This document shows, one piece after another, positions 29,014 to 39,210 of a DNA stretch of 64,000 nucleotides. Position 1 is the first letter of the stretch; every line of letters begins with the position of its first letter. The position numbers and the translations under genes were made by a program. Source of the DNA: Acidobacteria bacterium 28-1 (GTDB lineage: Bacteria > Acidobacteriota > Blastocatellia > Pyrinomonadales > Pyrinomonadaceae). The stretch is from positions 1 through 64,000 of the forward strand of contig MWYZ01000036.1 of the NCBI GenBank assembly GCA_002050365.1, read 5' to 3'. The notes below the pieces were generated by a model. That model searched no databases. It was given only the letters and a program-made list of their open reading frames with translations, and was not told the DNA's origin.

Positions 29014-30900
29014 CTATTTTATAATTTCGTAAGCCACAACACTTTTAGCATTAACGAAAATCCCAAACTCTCCGTTTTTGATGTATGAAACTCCGGCGAT
29101 TCCGATTCTTGGTTCGACTCTTGAGCCGTCAGCAACGCCTATATTTAAGGCTGGTAACATTAAACTTCTTGTTAGTTCGTTTGAATTATTGAAGGCAAGC
29201 ACAAATGTTTCCTGACCAAGTTTCCTCGCAAAAACATAAACATTATTGTCGTAAAATAAGTCAATAGTTTTCCCCTCTTTCAAAGACTTGTTTTCTCGCC
29301 GCAATAAAATCCATCTTTGCGCCCACTCGAACATTTTCTGCTCGTCCGCCGTTCTGCCTTCCTTTGCAAATTTATTGACTGAATCTTCACGCCAACCGCC
29401 GGGAAAATCTTTGCGGTTGTCCGGGTCGTGTCCGCTGGTCATCGCAATTTCTTCGCCGTAATAAAGCTGCGGAATGCCGCGCATCGAAAGTATAAACGCC
29501 GTGTGCAGCATTGCGCCTTCGAGCGTTGCGCCCGGCAGAGACATAAAACGGTCGGTGTCATGGTTGTTTTGCAGAGTCGTGACGCGGTTGATATTCGGAT
29601 AAAGTCCGTCGTATTTCAAAACGTCACGCAAGGCTCGCATCGGTTTCTTGCCGGTGAAAACTTCCTGCGAAGTCTCCCAGAGTTTAAAATCGAAAACGCT
29701 CGGCAGATTTGTGTCAATGTTGTCCCAACCCGTTTTTCCGCCTTGAAAGAAAGCTGTTTGTGCCGAATCGCGCTCGAAAATTTCGCCAACTAAATAAAAC
29801 TTCGGATATTGTTTGAGAATTGCAGTTGACCAATCGCGGATAAATTCGCGCGGCATATATTGAATCGTGTCCTGCCGAATGCCGTCAATACCCGTCATTG
29901 CAATCCACCAGAGCGCGTTTTGAATTTCGTATTTCGCCACTTCCGGCTCGTCCTGATTTATATCCGGCAGTAGTTCGTTGAACCAACCTTTGAGCAAGTT
30001 ATCGCGTTCGGATTGCGAAGCGTTCGGTGAAAGTAGAACTGAGTTATTAAAGGAATTTTGGTCAAACTTGTTGAACCAATTATCCAGCGGCGGATTTTTC
30101 GCCCAAGGATGTTGAATGCCTACATGATTCGCCACTTGGTCTTGAACGACTTTGATACCGTTGCGGTGTGCCGTTTCAACCATCTCGCGCAAATCATGCA
30201 TTGTCCCGAAATGATTTTCCACGCCGTAATAATCAATAGCGTGATAGCCGTGATAATTTGTATTCGGACACCAAGGTTTATCACATTGATTGGCTGCATC
30301 CGGGTTGTCATACCACGGCGTCAGCCAAATCGCCGTAATGCCCAACTCTTTTAAGTATGGAATTTTCTGCGTGATGCCGCGAAAATCGCCGCCGTGCCAG
30401 GCTCGCGGATTCGTGCGGTCAGCGTCTTTATCGTTCGGCATATCGCCGTTGGCAAAACGGTCGGGCATTATTAAATAGATAATGTCGTTATTTGTGATGC
30501 CTTGAAAGTTTGTTTTCGCGTTGAGCGGCGCGGAAATTTCAAAAGGAATCGTCGCCCTCCCGGTTGCCGTCGAAACTTCAAAATCGTATTTCGCGGGCTT
30601 TGTATTTCCGGCGATTGTTACGTCGAAGAAAAGATAATCGCCGCGCCGGTTTATTTTGACGTTGGAAACTTTGAGGAGATTATTTTTTGAAACGATTTTT
30701 GCGCCCTCGAAATTCGCGCCGCGCACGAGTAGGCGAACAGGATTTACCGAATGATTCGCCCACCAACTCGGCGGTTCGACTTTTTCGACTTGCAGCGTTC
30801 GGGTTTGATTTTCGCTAACGTTGTTTTGCGCGTACAGTTCAAAGCCGATGAAATTTATAAGCCCGCTTAGGAAAAAGAAATGAAATATAAATCGCGTCAT
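29014..30900 (-). CDS. GH13 cyclomaltodextrinase/neopullulanase-like (second paralog)
   Basis: VEKVEPPSWWANHSVNPVRLLVRGANF, YLIMPDRFANGD, VVQDQVANHVG, IDGIRQDTIQYMP. Start taken at MTRFIFHFF; the track gives 30996. Confidence 0.9.
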   Translation of the reverse strand: MTRFIFHFFFLSGLINFIGFELYAQNNVSENQTRTLQVEKVEPPSWWANHSVNPVRLLVRGANFEGAKIVSKNNLLKVSNVKINRRGDYLFFDVTIAGNTKPAKYDFEVSTATGRATIPFEISAPLNAKTNFQGITNNDIIYLIMPDRFANGDMPNDKDADRTNPRAWHGGDFRGITQKIPYLKELGITAIWLTPWYDNPDAANQCDKPWCPNTNYHGYHAIDYYGVENHFGTMHDLREMVETAHRNGIKVVQDQVANHVGIQHPWAKNPPLDNWFNKFDQNSFNNSVLLSPNASQSERDNLLKGWFNELLPDINQDEPEVAKYEIQNALWWIAMTGIDGIRQDTIQYMPREFIRDWSTAILKQYPKFYLVGEIFERDSAQTAFFQGGKTGWDNIDTNLPSVFDFKLWETSQEVFTGKKPMRALRDVLKYDGLYPNINRVTTLQNNHDTDRFMSLPGATLEGAMLHTAFILSMRGIPQLYYGEEIAMTSGHDPDNRKDFPGGWREDSVNKFAKEGRTADEQKMFEWAQRWILLRRENKSLKEGKTIDLFYDNNVYVFARKLGQETFVLAFNNSNELTRSLMLPALNIGVADGSRVEPRIGIAGVSYIKNGEFGIFVNAKSVVAYEIIK

Positions 30901-30921
30901 CAACCAATCTCGCTCAAAAAG

Positions 30922-30959
30922 GAAAATAAAAAGGCGTGAGAAACATTGAGTCCCACGCC
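30922..30959 (-). terminator. Terminator-like hairpin after the TonB receptor
   Basis: GGCGTG...CACGCC with T-rich tract (AAAATAAAAA on the + strand) on the minus-strand 3' side. Confidence 0.55.
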
Positions 30960-31010
30960 CTGTAAAAGAACAAGATGCCAATTGCTGGTCTGGCATCTTT
31001 GGTATTCAAT

Positions 31011-34000
31011 TTAGAACTGTAACCGAAGTCCAAATTGAATTTGGCGCGCACTGCGGAACTGTGTTCCTTGGATGCGTCCGAAATTATTGTTGCCGGTATC
31101 GAAATTAGTATCCGGCTGACTTAACTGCGGTGTATTTAAAAGGTTGAAAAACTCAGTTCTGAATTGAATTTTCGCATCTTCAGAAATGCCGAAGTTTTTC
31201 GATACGCCCAAATTGACGACGTAAGTTGAAGGCGAGCGTAGTCCGTTGCGTTCCAGGTTTCCGAAACGTCCCGCCGGAGCCAATCTGAAAGCCGCTCTGT
31301 CCAAGAACTTTTCAGTTGTGCCGCCATACGGGTCACCGACCAAATCCACCCGCACACCGTCGCGGCGAATGTCAAAGGCACTGCCGCTCTGGGCGCGAAA
31401 AATGCCGTTGAGTTGAAATCCACCGATAATCGCGTCGAGAACACGCGGAATGTCCGAACCGAATTGTCTGCCGCGTCCGAACGGAATTTCGTAAATCGAA
31501 CTAAAGACAAATGTGTGCGGATAATCAGAGCGCGAACGGGCATACGGTTCAATAAAATTGATATTCGTATCGCCGACCGAATCAAACGCGCCGTTGCCGT
31601 TGTCTTTCGTTCTTGAATAAGCGTAAGACAAAAGATACTGCCAACCTTGAGCAAAGCGGCGTTCGAGTTGAACTTGCAGCGAATCGTATTGCGATTTGCC
31701 GTTGTCGTCGCGCACGTTGACGCGATTAAGACTGGAAAAACATCTGCCGTTCACCAATGATCGCGGACATCCAACGTTCGTTCCCGGTTCGACAGTGCGT
31801 CCGTTCAAGTTGTAATACAAAGCCAGATTGCGCCCCCGCGTTCCGACATATCCAACGCTGATTGCCGTATCGTTGGTCAATTGCTGTTGAAATTGAACGT
31901 TAAACTGCTGCGTATTGGAAATTTTGTTGTCGGGTAAAACCGCCAACACGTCAATTCCCGAAGGATTGTTTAAGTTGACGCTGCTGATGTCGCCGAGCGG
32001 CAACGCGCCGGTCGCCAATCTGTTGTCGTTGCTTCCGTTCGGAGCGCGTCCCGACAAAGTAATGCGGCAGCCGTCTCGGTAACTGCAAACGCTGAAACCG
32101 CTGAACGGCGCGTTTTGGGCTAATTGATTGTCAATACCGCCGCGGTCGAGGAAATAGAAAATCCCATAACCGCCGCGCAGAACTGATTTGCCTTTGCCGA
32201 AAATATCATAGGCAAAACCGACCCGCGGACTAAAATTGTTTTTATCCGTTTCGGTCAAAGAATCTTTGCCGTCCTTAGCTAAAAGCAAGCGTCCCGTTTG
32301 GATATCAAAATTCGATTGACGACCGTATTCTTCCGTCGGATTGGTAAAATATTCGTAACGCAAACCTAAATTTAAAGTCAATTTGCGGCTGACTCGCCAA
32401 TCGTCTTGACCGAAAAAGCCGTTTTCCCAGGTACGCGTACCGACTGTGCCAAACGGCGGACCGACTTGATAATTACAAACAAAACCGATTAACAAATCGG
32501 CTTGCTCAAACCGCGTCGTTCCTGATGCGGATTCAGGATCGTTATCGTTTCTGCATTGCGTGAAATCGCCGTTTCCATATAAGAAGAAATATCCTTTACC
32601 ACGATTCGGACGGAACAAATCAACCTGTCGGCGCAGAATCGTGCCACCGAATTTGAATGTATGATTGCCCGTCGTGTAACTCATTCCTTCCACCACTTGA
32701 TAGGTGTTTTGCGGAACGCGATACGGACCGAAATCGCCGGTATATTCGAGTTGTCCGTTGTAGCCGCCGATTAACGCGCCGCCGCCTAAGCTCGAATCGC
32801 GGTTGGCATTGACGATGCCGAGATTCTGAGAAACCGGCGTGTCGCCGAACGGCGGTTCATAACCGAATTTGAGACGCGCTGCCTGAATACGAAATTCGTT
32901 AAATAAATTATCGGTCAGCGAACTGTTTAAGCCGACAACGATGGCGCGGTTGCGCGTCGGATTCGTTCCCGAACCGAAACCGGCGGGCAGATTAGGCAAA
33001 CGCGAAGTAACTTCCTGGTCGTAATTGCCGTAACTGATGCGCGTAAAAAGTTGGTTGCGGTCGTTTATGTTGCCGTCAACTCTGACATTGAAAGTATTGT
33101 TGTTTTCGGTTTGATTGCGAAACGCTTCGTAATTATTCTGGGTGCCTGCGCCGGAAATATTCGGCAGCGGAAACGCCCGCAAGTAATTTAATGCCGCTTG
33201 ATTTAAACGTCCGCCCGGTAGTAAATCCAAACGATTATACGGGGTTCCGTTACAAGTAGCGTTGCCGGGAGTATTACAGATGTTTAATCCGGTCAACGGG
33301 TCACGGAGTTGAGTCGTAAGGGCTGAAAAATTTCCGTTGCGGAACTCTGCCGTTGGCACGCTCGCCGTTTCTCGTCCGCGCGGCAAGAATTGGCGCAAAC
33401 CTTCGTAATCAGCGAAAAAGAACACCTTGTCTTTTCCGTTATAAAATGTCGGTCCGCCTTCGCCAAAGCGGGGCAGAAAAATCGGACCGCCAATGGAGCC
33501 GCCGAATTGTCCACGGCGGAAAAGACTCTTTGTCGGGTCAAATGTTTGCCTGGCGTCAAAGACGCTGTTGCGAATAAAAGTAAATGCGCTTCCGTGAAAA
33601 GCATTCGTCCCCGATTTGATAGCGGCGTTGACGATGCCGCCGCCGCCGCGTCCGAATTCGGACGGCGCGACGCTGGTCTGAATACGAAATTCCTGCACCG
33701 AATCGGCAGTCGGAAAAATGTTGATTGTGCCGACGAGTGCTTCATTGTTGTCCACGCCGTCGAGCAAATAATTATTTGACTGCGTGCGCTGACCGTTGAC
33801 GCTGAGTGCCGCGCCGCCGACATTGTTGCCGCGATAAGTTTCGGCATCGCCTCCGACACCGGTTGCAAATCCGCCAACTACGCCTTGCGTTACGCCCGGC
33901 ACTAGACGCGCCAGTTCTATTACATTGCGTCCGTTCAACGGAAGTTCGACAATTTGTCTTCCCTGAATGACTTCGCCGAGTGCCGAACTCGACGAATCTA

Positions 34001-34391
34001 CTAACGGAGTATCGTTTGTAATTGTAACTGTTTCACTGACCGCACCGGTTTCTAACGTAAAATCTAAGGTTGCTGTCTGGGCAACTTCGAGCGTTATCTC
34101 CTGCTTGGTTGTTTTAAAGTTACTTTGGGTTACTGCAATCTGATATTTTCCCGGCTGCAACGTCAGAATCGAATAAGCCCCTTCTCCGTTGGTTTGGGCT
34201 GTAATTTCCCGGTTAGTACCTAAATCAGTCACCGTCAATGTCGCGCTTGGCACTGAGGCTCCCGTCTGGTCGGTGACAGTACCTTGAATTCTCGCCGACT
34301 CGGTCTGCGCCATAGTCGTAAAGACAAAACATAAAACATATATTGCCGTCCACAAAAATCTATATTTCTTCAAACTTTTTAATTTACACAT
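31011..34391 (-). CDS. TonB-dependent receptor with carboxypeptidase-regulatory-like N-terminal domain (Oar-like)
   Basis: ARIQGTVTDQTGASVPSATLTVTDLGTNR, VELPLNGRNVIELARLVPGV plug, C-terminal RQIQFGLRLQF. Confidence 0.93.
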   Translation of the reverse strand: MCKLKSLKKYRFLWTAIYVLCFVFTTMAQTESARIQGTVTDQTGASVPSATLTVTDLGTNREITAQTNGEGAYSILTLQPGKYQIAVTQSNFKTTKQEITLEVAQTATLDFTLETGAVSETVTITNDTPLVDSSSSALGEVIQGRQIVELPLNGRNVIELARLVPGVTQGVVGGFATGVGGDAETYRGNNVGGAALSVNGQRTQSNNYLLDGVDNNEALVGTINIFPTADSVQEFRIQTSVAPSEFGRGGGGIVNAAIKSGTNAFHGSAFTFIRNSVFDARQTFDPTKSLFRRGQFGGSIGGPIFLPRFGEGGPTFYNGKDKVFFFADYEGLRQFLPRGRETASVPTAEFRNGNFSALTTQLRDPLTGLNICNTPGNATCNGTPYNRLDLLPGGRLNQAALNYLRAFPLPNISGAGTQNNYEAFRNQTENNNTFNVRVDGNINDRNQLFTRISYGNYDQEVTSRLPNLPAGFGSGTNPTRNRAIVVGLNSSLTDNLFNEFRIQAARLKFGYEPPFGDTPVSQNLGIVNANRDSSLGGGALIGGYNGQLEYTGDFGPYRVPQNTYQVVEGMSYTTGNHTFKFGGTILRRQVDLFRPNRGKGYFFLYGNGDFTQCRNDNDPESASGTTRFEQADLLIGFVCNYQVGPPFGTVGTRTWENGFFGQDDWRVSRKLTLNLGLRYEYFTNPTEEYGRQSNFDIQTGRLLLAKDGKDSLTETDKNNFSPRVGFAYDIFGKGKSVLRGGYGIFYFLDRGGIDNQLAQNAPFSGFSVCSYRDGCRITLSGRAPNGSNDNRLATGALPLGDISSVNLNNPSGIDVLAVLPDNKISNTQQFNVQFQQQLTNDTAISVGYVGTRGRNLALYYNLNGRTVEPGTNVGCPRSLVNGRCFSSLNRVNVRDDNGKSQYDSLQVQLERRFAQGWQYLLSYAYSRTKDNGNGAFDSVGDTNINFIEPYARSRSDYPHTFVFSSIYEIPFGRGRQFGSDIPRVLDAIIGGFQLNGIFRAQSGSAFDIRRDGVRVDLVGDPYGGTTEKFLDRAAFRLAPAGRFGNLERNGLRSPSTYVVNLGVSKNFGISEDAKIQFRTEFFNLLNTPQLSQPDTNFDTGNNNFGRIQGTQFRSARQIQFGLRLQF

Positions 34392-34513
34392 TAATTGATT
34401 ACCTCTCTTACTTACACTTTTACGTTACTTGAATAGACCAAATTATAATTAACACCCTTAAAAGGGTCTTCTGACCAAATTTGAATAATGAATACTAAAA
34501 AAAGAATTTTTTT

Positions 34514-34536
34514 GTTTGTTGTGGAAACAAACAAAG
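34514..34536. promoter_or_regulatory. Candidate ROK operator 1, upstream of the TonB receptor/starch operon
   Basis: GTTTGTTGTGGAAACAAACAAAG; 7-5-7 inverted repeat GTTTGTT/AACAAAC; near-identical to 35852-35874. Confidence 0.7.
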
Positions 34537-34600
34537 TTTTAATATATTTGTAACACTCTTGTCAAGACTTTATCGCAAATTTTTCCAACTTTTTTAAAAT

Positions 34601-35800
34601 TTAATTAGCTGAAGCAAATTTTCGCGCCAAAACAAGGCTCAAAGAACCTTTCAAGGTGGGAAAATCTCCGAGTGAAGAAGCCCTGATAACCGTATGCGGT
34701 AATCCTTGGCGGACGCTTCTTCCCGCTAAAAATTCGATTTCATCTTTTATCAAATCCCAGGCTCTAACTACGCGCCCGCTGACGACGACGGCTTGCGGGC
34801 TAAATCCGATAATCAAGTTTGAGATACCGATACCGATATATTTTGCAGTTTCCTTCAACGCTTCGACGGCTTCCTTTTCACCGTTATTTGCCAAGTTAAT
34901 TAACTGCTCTACGTTTATATCTTCATCGGCGGGCTGACGGTTTTTGATTTGATTTTGGTAACGAGCGACAATTGCTTTTTCCGAAGAATGCGCTTCCCAA
35001 CAATTTCGGCTGCCGCAGGAGCAGAGAGTCGGCGCGTTCTCACCGACTATCATATGACCGAATTCTCCGGCTGCGCCTCTCTCGCCCCGATAAACCTGCC
35101 CGTCGAAAACAATTCCGGTTCCGACTCCCTCGGCGACCAAAACCGTGATAAAATTTTTATCTCGCCGGTTGACTTCATCACCAAACCACAACTCGGCTAA
35201 GGCAATGGCGTTCGCGTCATTATCAATTGTTACCGGAAGACTGGTTTTAGTAGTAATTTGTCTAGAAATTTCCCAGTTACTCCATTGAAAATACGGAATA
35301 TAACGAACTCTCCCGGTCGCTTGATCGGCGACTCCAGGAACGCTGATACCGACTTCAAGATGGTGTTTTTTATTATCAAGAACGTGTTTTTCAACTCCCT
35401 TAATAATTTGCTCTGACATATAATCGGCATCGGGCGAGGTCGGGAAAGTGTTTTCTTTCAAAACCTGTCCTGCCAAATCAGCCAGCGCAATTGTCGTGTA
35501 GCGCGGCGTAATATCTACGCCGATGGCAACCGGGATTCCGGTTCTTAGTTTCAACAAAGTCGGTTTTCTGCCGCCGGTAGAATCGCCCGTGCCGATTTCC
35601 TCAATCAAACCGTCAAGATGTAGATCGTCAACAATTGCCGAAACCGTTGATCTTTGCAACTCAGTTTGGCGGGCAATCTCGGCGCGCGAAATTGGCGCGC
35701 GGTCACGGACATAAGTTAAAACTATCTGTTTATTAATGTCGCGGATTGTGTTGGGACGGGCAATTTGGGCTTTTGCCTTATGCAAATAAATTCTCTTCAT
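34601..35800 (-). CDS. ROK family transcriptional regulator (NagC/XylR-like)
   Basis: N-terminal wHTH RAPISRAEIARQTELQRSTVSAIVDDLHLDGLIEE, then ROK domain with CSCGSRNCWEAHSSE. Confidence 0.93.
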   Translation of the reverse strand: MKRIYLHKAKAQIARPNTIRDINKQIVLTYVRDRAPISRAEIARQTELQRSTVSAIVDDLHLDGLIEEIGTGDSTGGRKPTLLKLRTGIPVAIGVDITPRYTTIALADLAGQVLKENTFPTSPDADYMSEQIIKGVEKHVLDNKKHHLEVGISVPGVADQATGRVRYIPYFQWSNWEISRQITTKTSLPVTIDNDANAIALAELWFGDEVNRRDKNFITVLVAEGVGTGIVFDGQVYRGERGAAGEFGHMIVGENAPTLCSCGSRNCWEAHSSEKAIVARYQNQIKNRQPADEDINVEQLINLANNGEKEAVEALKETAKYIGIGISNLIIGFSPQAVVVSGRVVRAWDLIKDEIEFLAGRSVRQGLPHTVIRASSLGDFPTLKGSLSLVLARKFASAN

Positions 35801-35851
35801 CGGTATAGATATTCTTAGAAAGTTTTAATAATATTAAATATTAAATTCAAA

Positions 35852-35874
35852 GTTTGTTGTGAAAACGAACAAAG
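35852..35874. promoter_or_regulatory. Candidate ROK operator 2, upstream of the ROK regulator gene
   Basis: GTTTGTTGTGAAAACGAACAAAG, 21/23 identical to operator 1. Confidence 0.7.
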
Positions 35875-36184
35875 CTATACATAAACTCTTTTTTAATTTT
35901 TTTCAATAGCAATCATAAACTTTTGTAACAAACTAGAAGACTTTTTACCCTCACGTCTTGGAAGTTCTTATGTTTCAAATGAATAGAACCATAACTTTAT
36001 ACGTGGGGGAACGGGAAAATTATGAGCGTGCCAAGTATGTCGGACTTGCACAAAATCAATCCTACCAGAAGAACATTTCAAAGCAAGATAAACATATGAG
36101 GGCTTGATTTTATCTATCGGCAAAGAGATTTTATCTATACACATTTTTAGCTCATCTTTTTAAACTTTATCGGAGGAAAATCGA

Positions 36185-36787
36185 ATATTCACAAGAGTCT
36201 TTGTCAAGACTGCGTTTCTTTTTCTATTGTTTGCCATGCCTGTTCTCGCGCAAACTAAACTGTTACGCTTTCCCGATGTCTACGGCGACCGCGTGGTTTT
36301 TACTTACGGCAGCGATTTATGGACTACTTCGGCTAACGGCGGACAGGCTGTGCGCTTGACGGCACATCCCGGATTGGAAGTTTTTGCTAAATTTTCACCC
36401 GACAGCAGATGGATTGCCTTCACCGGACAATATGACGGCGACGAACAAGTTTATGTTATGCCTGCAACCGGCGGTGAACCGAAACAACTGACATTTTATC
36501 CGGCGAAAGGACCGCGGGCACCGCGTTGGGGCTACGACAACCAGGTTAAGGGTTGGACAAACGACGGGAAATCAATCGTTTTCCGCTCGCAGCATGATAG
36601 CTGGTCGCTACCGCAGAGCAAACTTTATACAATTGCCGTAACGGGCGGCGCGGCGATTCAGTTGCCGATGCCCGAAACCGGTTCAGGAGATTTTTCATCT
36701 GACGGTACGAAAATGGTTTATTCGCCGAGAACCCGCGATTTTCGCACGGAAAAACGCTATGGCGTGATTGCGGAGAGGCTTATTTAA
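36185..36787 (+). pseudogene. Truncated tricorn-protease N-terminal beta-propeller
   Basis: [70 protein letters not shown]...; ends after ~190 aa; the natural start position is ATA (36185), 8 nt after GGAGG, giving [23 protein letters not shown]. Confidence 0.75.
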
Positions 36788-38513
36788 TCCTCTTCCCCTC
36801 AATCTTCTGACCGTTTTGGTTAAGAATCAACGCGGTCACTACCCCTTTTTCGTCTTTCACGAAACTAACCTGCGCGTTAACTTCTTTCACAAAAAATTGC
36901 GTGTCTGACTCGGGGAGAAGCTCGATTTTAGGCTGACCGGTCGCCTGTCCCATTAGTTTGTCGCCTTCTTTCGTCACCGTGAGGACAAAGTTCGGCGCGA
37001 GTTGGTACTCACCGACGTATTGGTCGTAAATTTTCGGATCAGCTTTGTTAGTGACCGCCGGGCTTTCGAGCCGTTTTATAATGCTCGCGGCGTTTGCGTT
37101 CTGCGGATTTAGTTCGAGCGCCTTTTTGTAGTTTTTAAGCGCTAGTTCTTTGTTGCCGCTCATCATATACGCCTCGCCGAGACTGTCATACGGGTTCGAC
37201 GCTTGCGGATAAGCCTCGACGTTGAGTTTGAAGATTTCTATCGCGTCTTTGATTTTCTTCAAGCTGGTGAGTTGGTAGCCGAGAGTGTTTAATTCGGCTT
37301 CGTTGAAATCGTAAGTCGCGGATTGGTTAGCTTTCAAATCGCGATATTGTTTGACGGCGACTTCCGCTCCCTGTTCGGCGGCTAAACTAAAAAGCGCTTC
37401 GGCGATTGATTTTTTCGGCTGGCTGTAAGGCTGGTTATACAGGATGCTAGTTATATTCTTGCTTATTTTATCCAGATTCCGTCCCTGCGAAGTGTTATCT
37501 AGTAGGACGATTAAATGTTGGTTTCCGACCAATCTGACAATGGTTGTGTTAAAGCCGTTTATCCCACCGCCGTGCGTAATGACCGGAATCGTTTCTTTGG
37601 TTGCGCCGACAGACGCATTCGTTATGGAAAAACCGTAACCATAGTTTTCCAGATTCGGCTTGAACATCAATTCTTTGCTTTTGGCGGATAACAATTTATC
37701 CGTATACAAAGCCCTATCCCACAAATACAAATCCTCGACCGTCGAATACAGCGAACCTGCCGCATACGGAATTGACATGTCCAGATACGGCGCGTTTATG
37801 TAACCTTTAGGGGTTTTATTGTAGCCTGAAGCGCGTTTGCTGAGGACTGCATCAAAGTGGTCGTAGCCCGTGTTCTTCATTCCCAGAGGGTCGAGAATAT
37901 TTTCCTTCAAGACTTGCTCGTAAGGCTTGCCCGTCACCTTTTCGATAATCGCTCCGAGTAGGAAATAGCCTGAATTGTTGTAAGAAAATTTCGAGCCTGG
38001 CTCAAACTCCAAATCGCCGCTCGTGTATTTTTTGACAAAGTCAGCGACGACGAAAGGATTACGGCTGACATCTTCAAAGAATCTCGGCTGATTCGTGTAG
38101 CTTGGTATGCCGGAAGTGTGCGTCAACAAATGGTGGATGGTAACCCTGTCGCCGACGTCCTTGCGATAATCCGGCAGATAATCGGAAACATTTCCGTCGA
38201 GTTTAATCTTTCCCTGTTCGACCAGTTCAAGAATAAGAGCGGCGGTAAACTGTTTCGTGATTGAGCCGAGCCGGAATTTGGTGTCCGTTTCGTTCGGAAT
38301 GTTCCACTCCATGTTGGCAAGACCCAATCCTTTCTTATAGATGACTTTTCCGTTTTCGGCAACCAGTGCCGCGCCGTTAAATTGACCGTAACTCTGGTAA
38401 ATTTTCATCAGTTCATCAATTTTAGCAGATTTGTCCTGGGCATAACCGGAACCTTGACCAGCCAAAAAGGCTATTAAGAACAAAAACAGCACATTGGTAA
38501 TTTGAAGTTTCAT
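36780..38513 (-). CDS. Serine hydrolase (beta-lactamase/class C PBP family) with C-terminal TPR region
   Basis: [14 protein letters not shown] (SxxK), [12 protein letters not shown] (YxN), [11 protein letters not shown]-terminal [21 protein letters not shown]. Confidence 0.9.
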   Translation of the reverse strand: MKLQITNVLFLFLIAFLAGQGSGYAQDKSAKIDELMKIYQSYGQFNGAALVAENGKVIYKKGLGLANMEWNIPNETDTKFRLGSITKQFTAALILELVEQGKIKLDGNVSDYLPDYRKDVGDRVTIHHLLTHTSGIPSYTNQPRFFEDVSRNPFVVADFVKKYTSGDLEFEPGSKFSYNNSGYFLLGAIIEKVTGKPYEQVLKENILDPLGMKNTGYDHFDAVLSKRASGYNKTPKGYINAPYLDMSIPYAAGSLYSTVEDLYLWDRALYTDKLLSAKSKELMFKPNLENYGYGFSITNASVGATKETIPVITHGGGINGFNTTIVRLVGNQHLIVLLDNTSQGRNLDKISKNITSILYNQPYSQPKKSIAEALFSLAAEQGAEVAVKQYRDLKANQSATYDFNEAELNTLGYQLTSLKKIKDAIEIFKLNVEAYPQASNPYDSLGEAYMMSGNKELALKNYKKALELNPQNANAASIIKRLESPAVTNKADPKIYDQYVGEYQLAPNFVLTVTKEGDKLMGQATGQPKIELLPESDTQFFVKEVNAQVSFVKDEKGVVTALILNQNGQKIEGKRIK

Positions 38514-38807
38514 AGAAGCTTATTGGTAAATTTTCCGAAGAATCGATTAGATTGAATTAGACGAGTCCATTTGTACATCAGTTTCAAGCTTTTATCTATA
38601 GGATTGATTATGTTCAATTAGAAAGAAATAAACAACACCTGGCAAATCGCCGTTCTGTCTTTTCGGGCGATGCCGCACCACGATTCATAAAACCATACGC
38701 CAATAATTTTTTCAGAAATCCGCAGGAACGCTCGCATAGTCGCCCGATGGAAGTTTTCTATATTTTCTAAATACCACGAACGGTGTCGCCACATTTTCCG
38801 CATCGCC

Positions 38808-38954
38808 GTCGAAGAAAACGAGCCGCCCGTTCAGTTGACGCACTTTAAATCGGGCGAAATTTTCGATTTTTCAACCGCGCCCAACGGCAAACGCGCCGTG
38901 CGCGCTCGCGGCTTGACTTCGAGCGATATCGTAATTTTCAAAAATTCCTGCTAA
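38808..38954 (+). pseudogene. C-terminal remnant of a TolB/WD40-type propeller protein
   Basis: VEENEPPVQLTHFKSGEIFDFSTAPNGKRAVRARGLTSSDIVIFKNSC* resembles QLT.FKS..IFDFAWSPDGK..A.SRG..TSDVVLIKNF tails. Confidence 0.6.
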
Positions 38955-39210
38955 TTATCGTCGAAGGTGTTAGATTTTTTGCGTAATTGAATTTTCAGAT
39001 TGTTCCGTAATCGGTATTCTTTAATCGAAAAGTATCGCCATTTAATTTATTGCTAGATTTCAGTTCTGGATATGGAATGTTTATTTCTTCAAGGAGTTTT
39101 GCCAGCCGAAATAAAGCTGCTTGGCGTGGCTTCTTCAGTCGGAGAAGCAGATTGGGTTGCGCGTGATTTTCCGTAATGAATAATTCAATTATTCAATCAC
39201 ATTGGTTGTA

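Noticed and set aside
35979-36110. Short ORF MNRTITLYVGERENYERAKYVGLAQNQ... upstream of the tricorn fragment
   Set aside because: About 43 codons, no clear ribosome-binding site or family; insufficient support.
38618-38803. 61-aa minus-strand ORF near the TolB-like scar
   Set aside because: No recognisable features; likely chance ORF in a decayed region.
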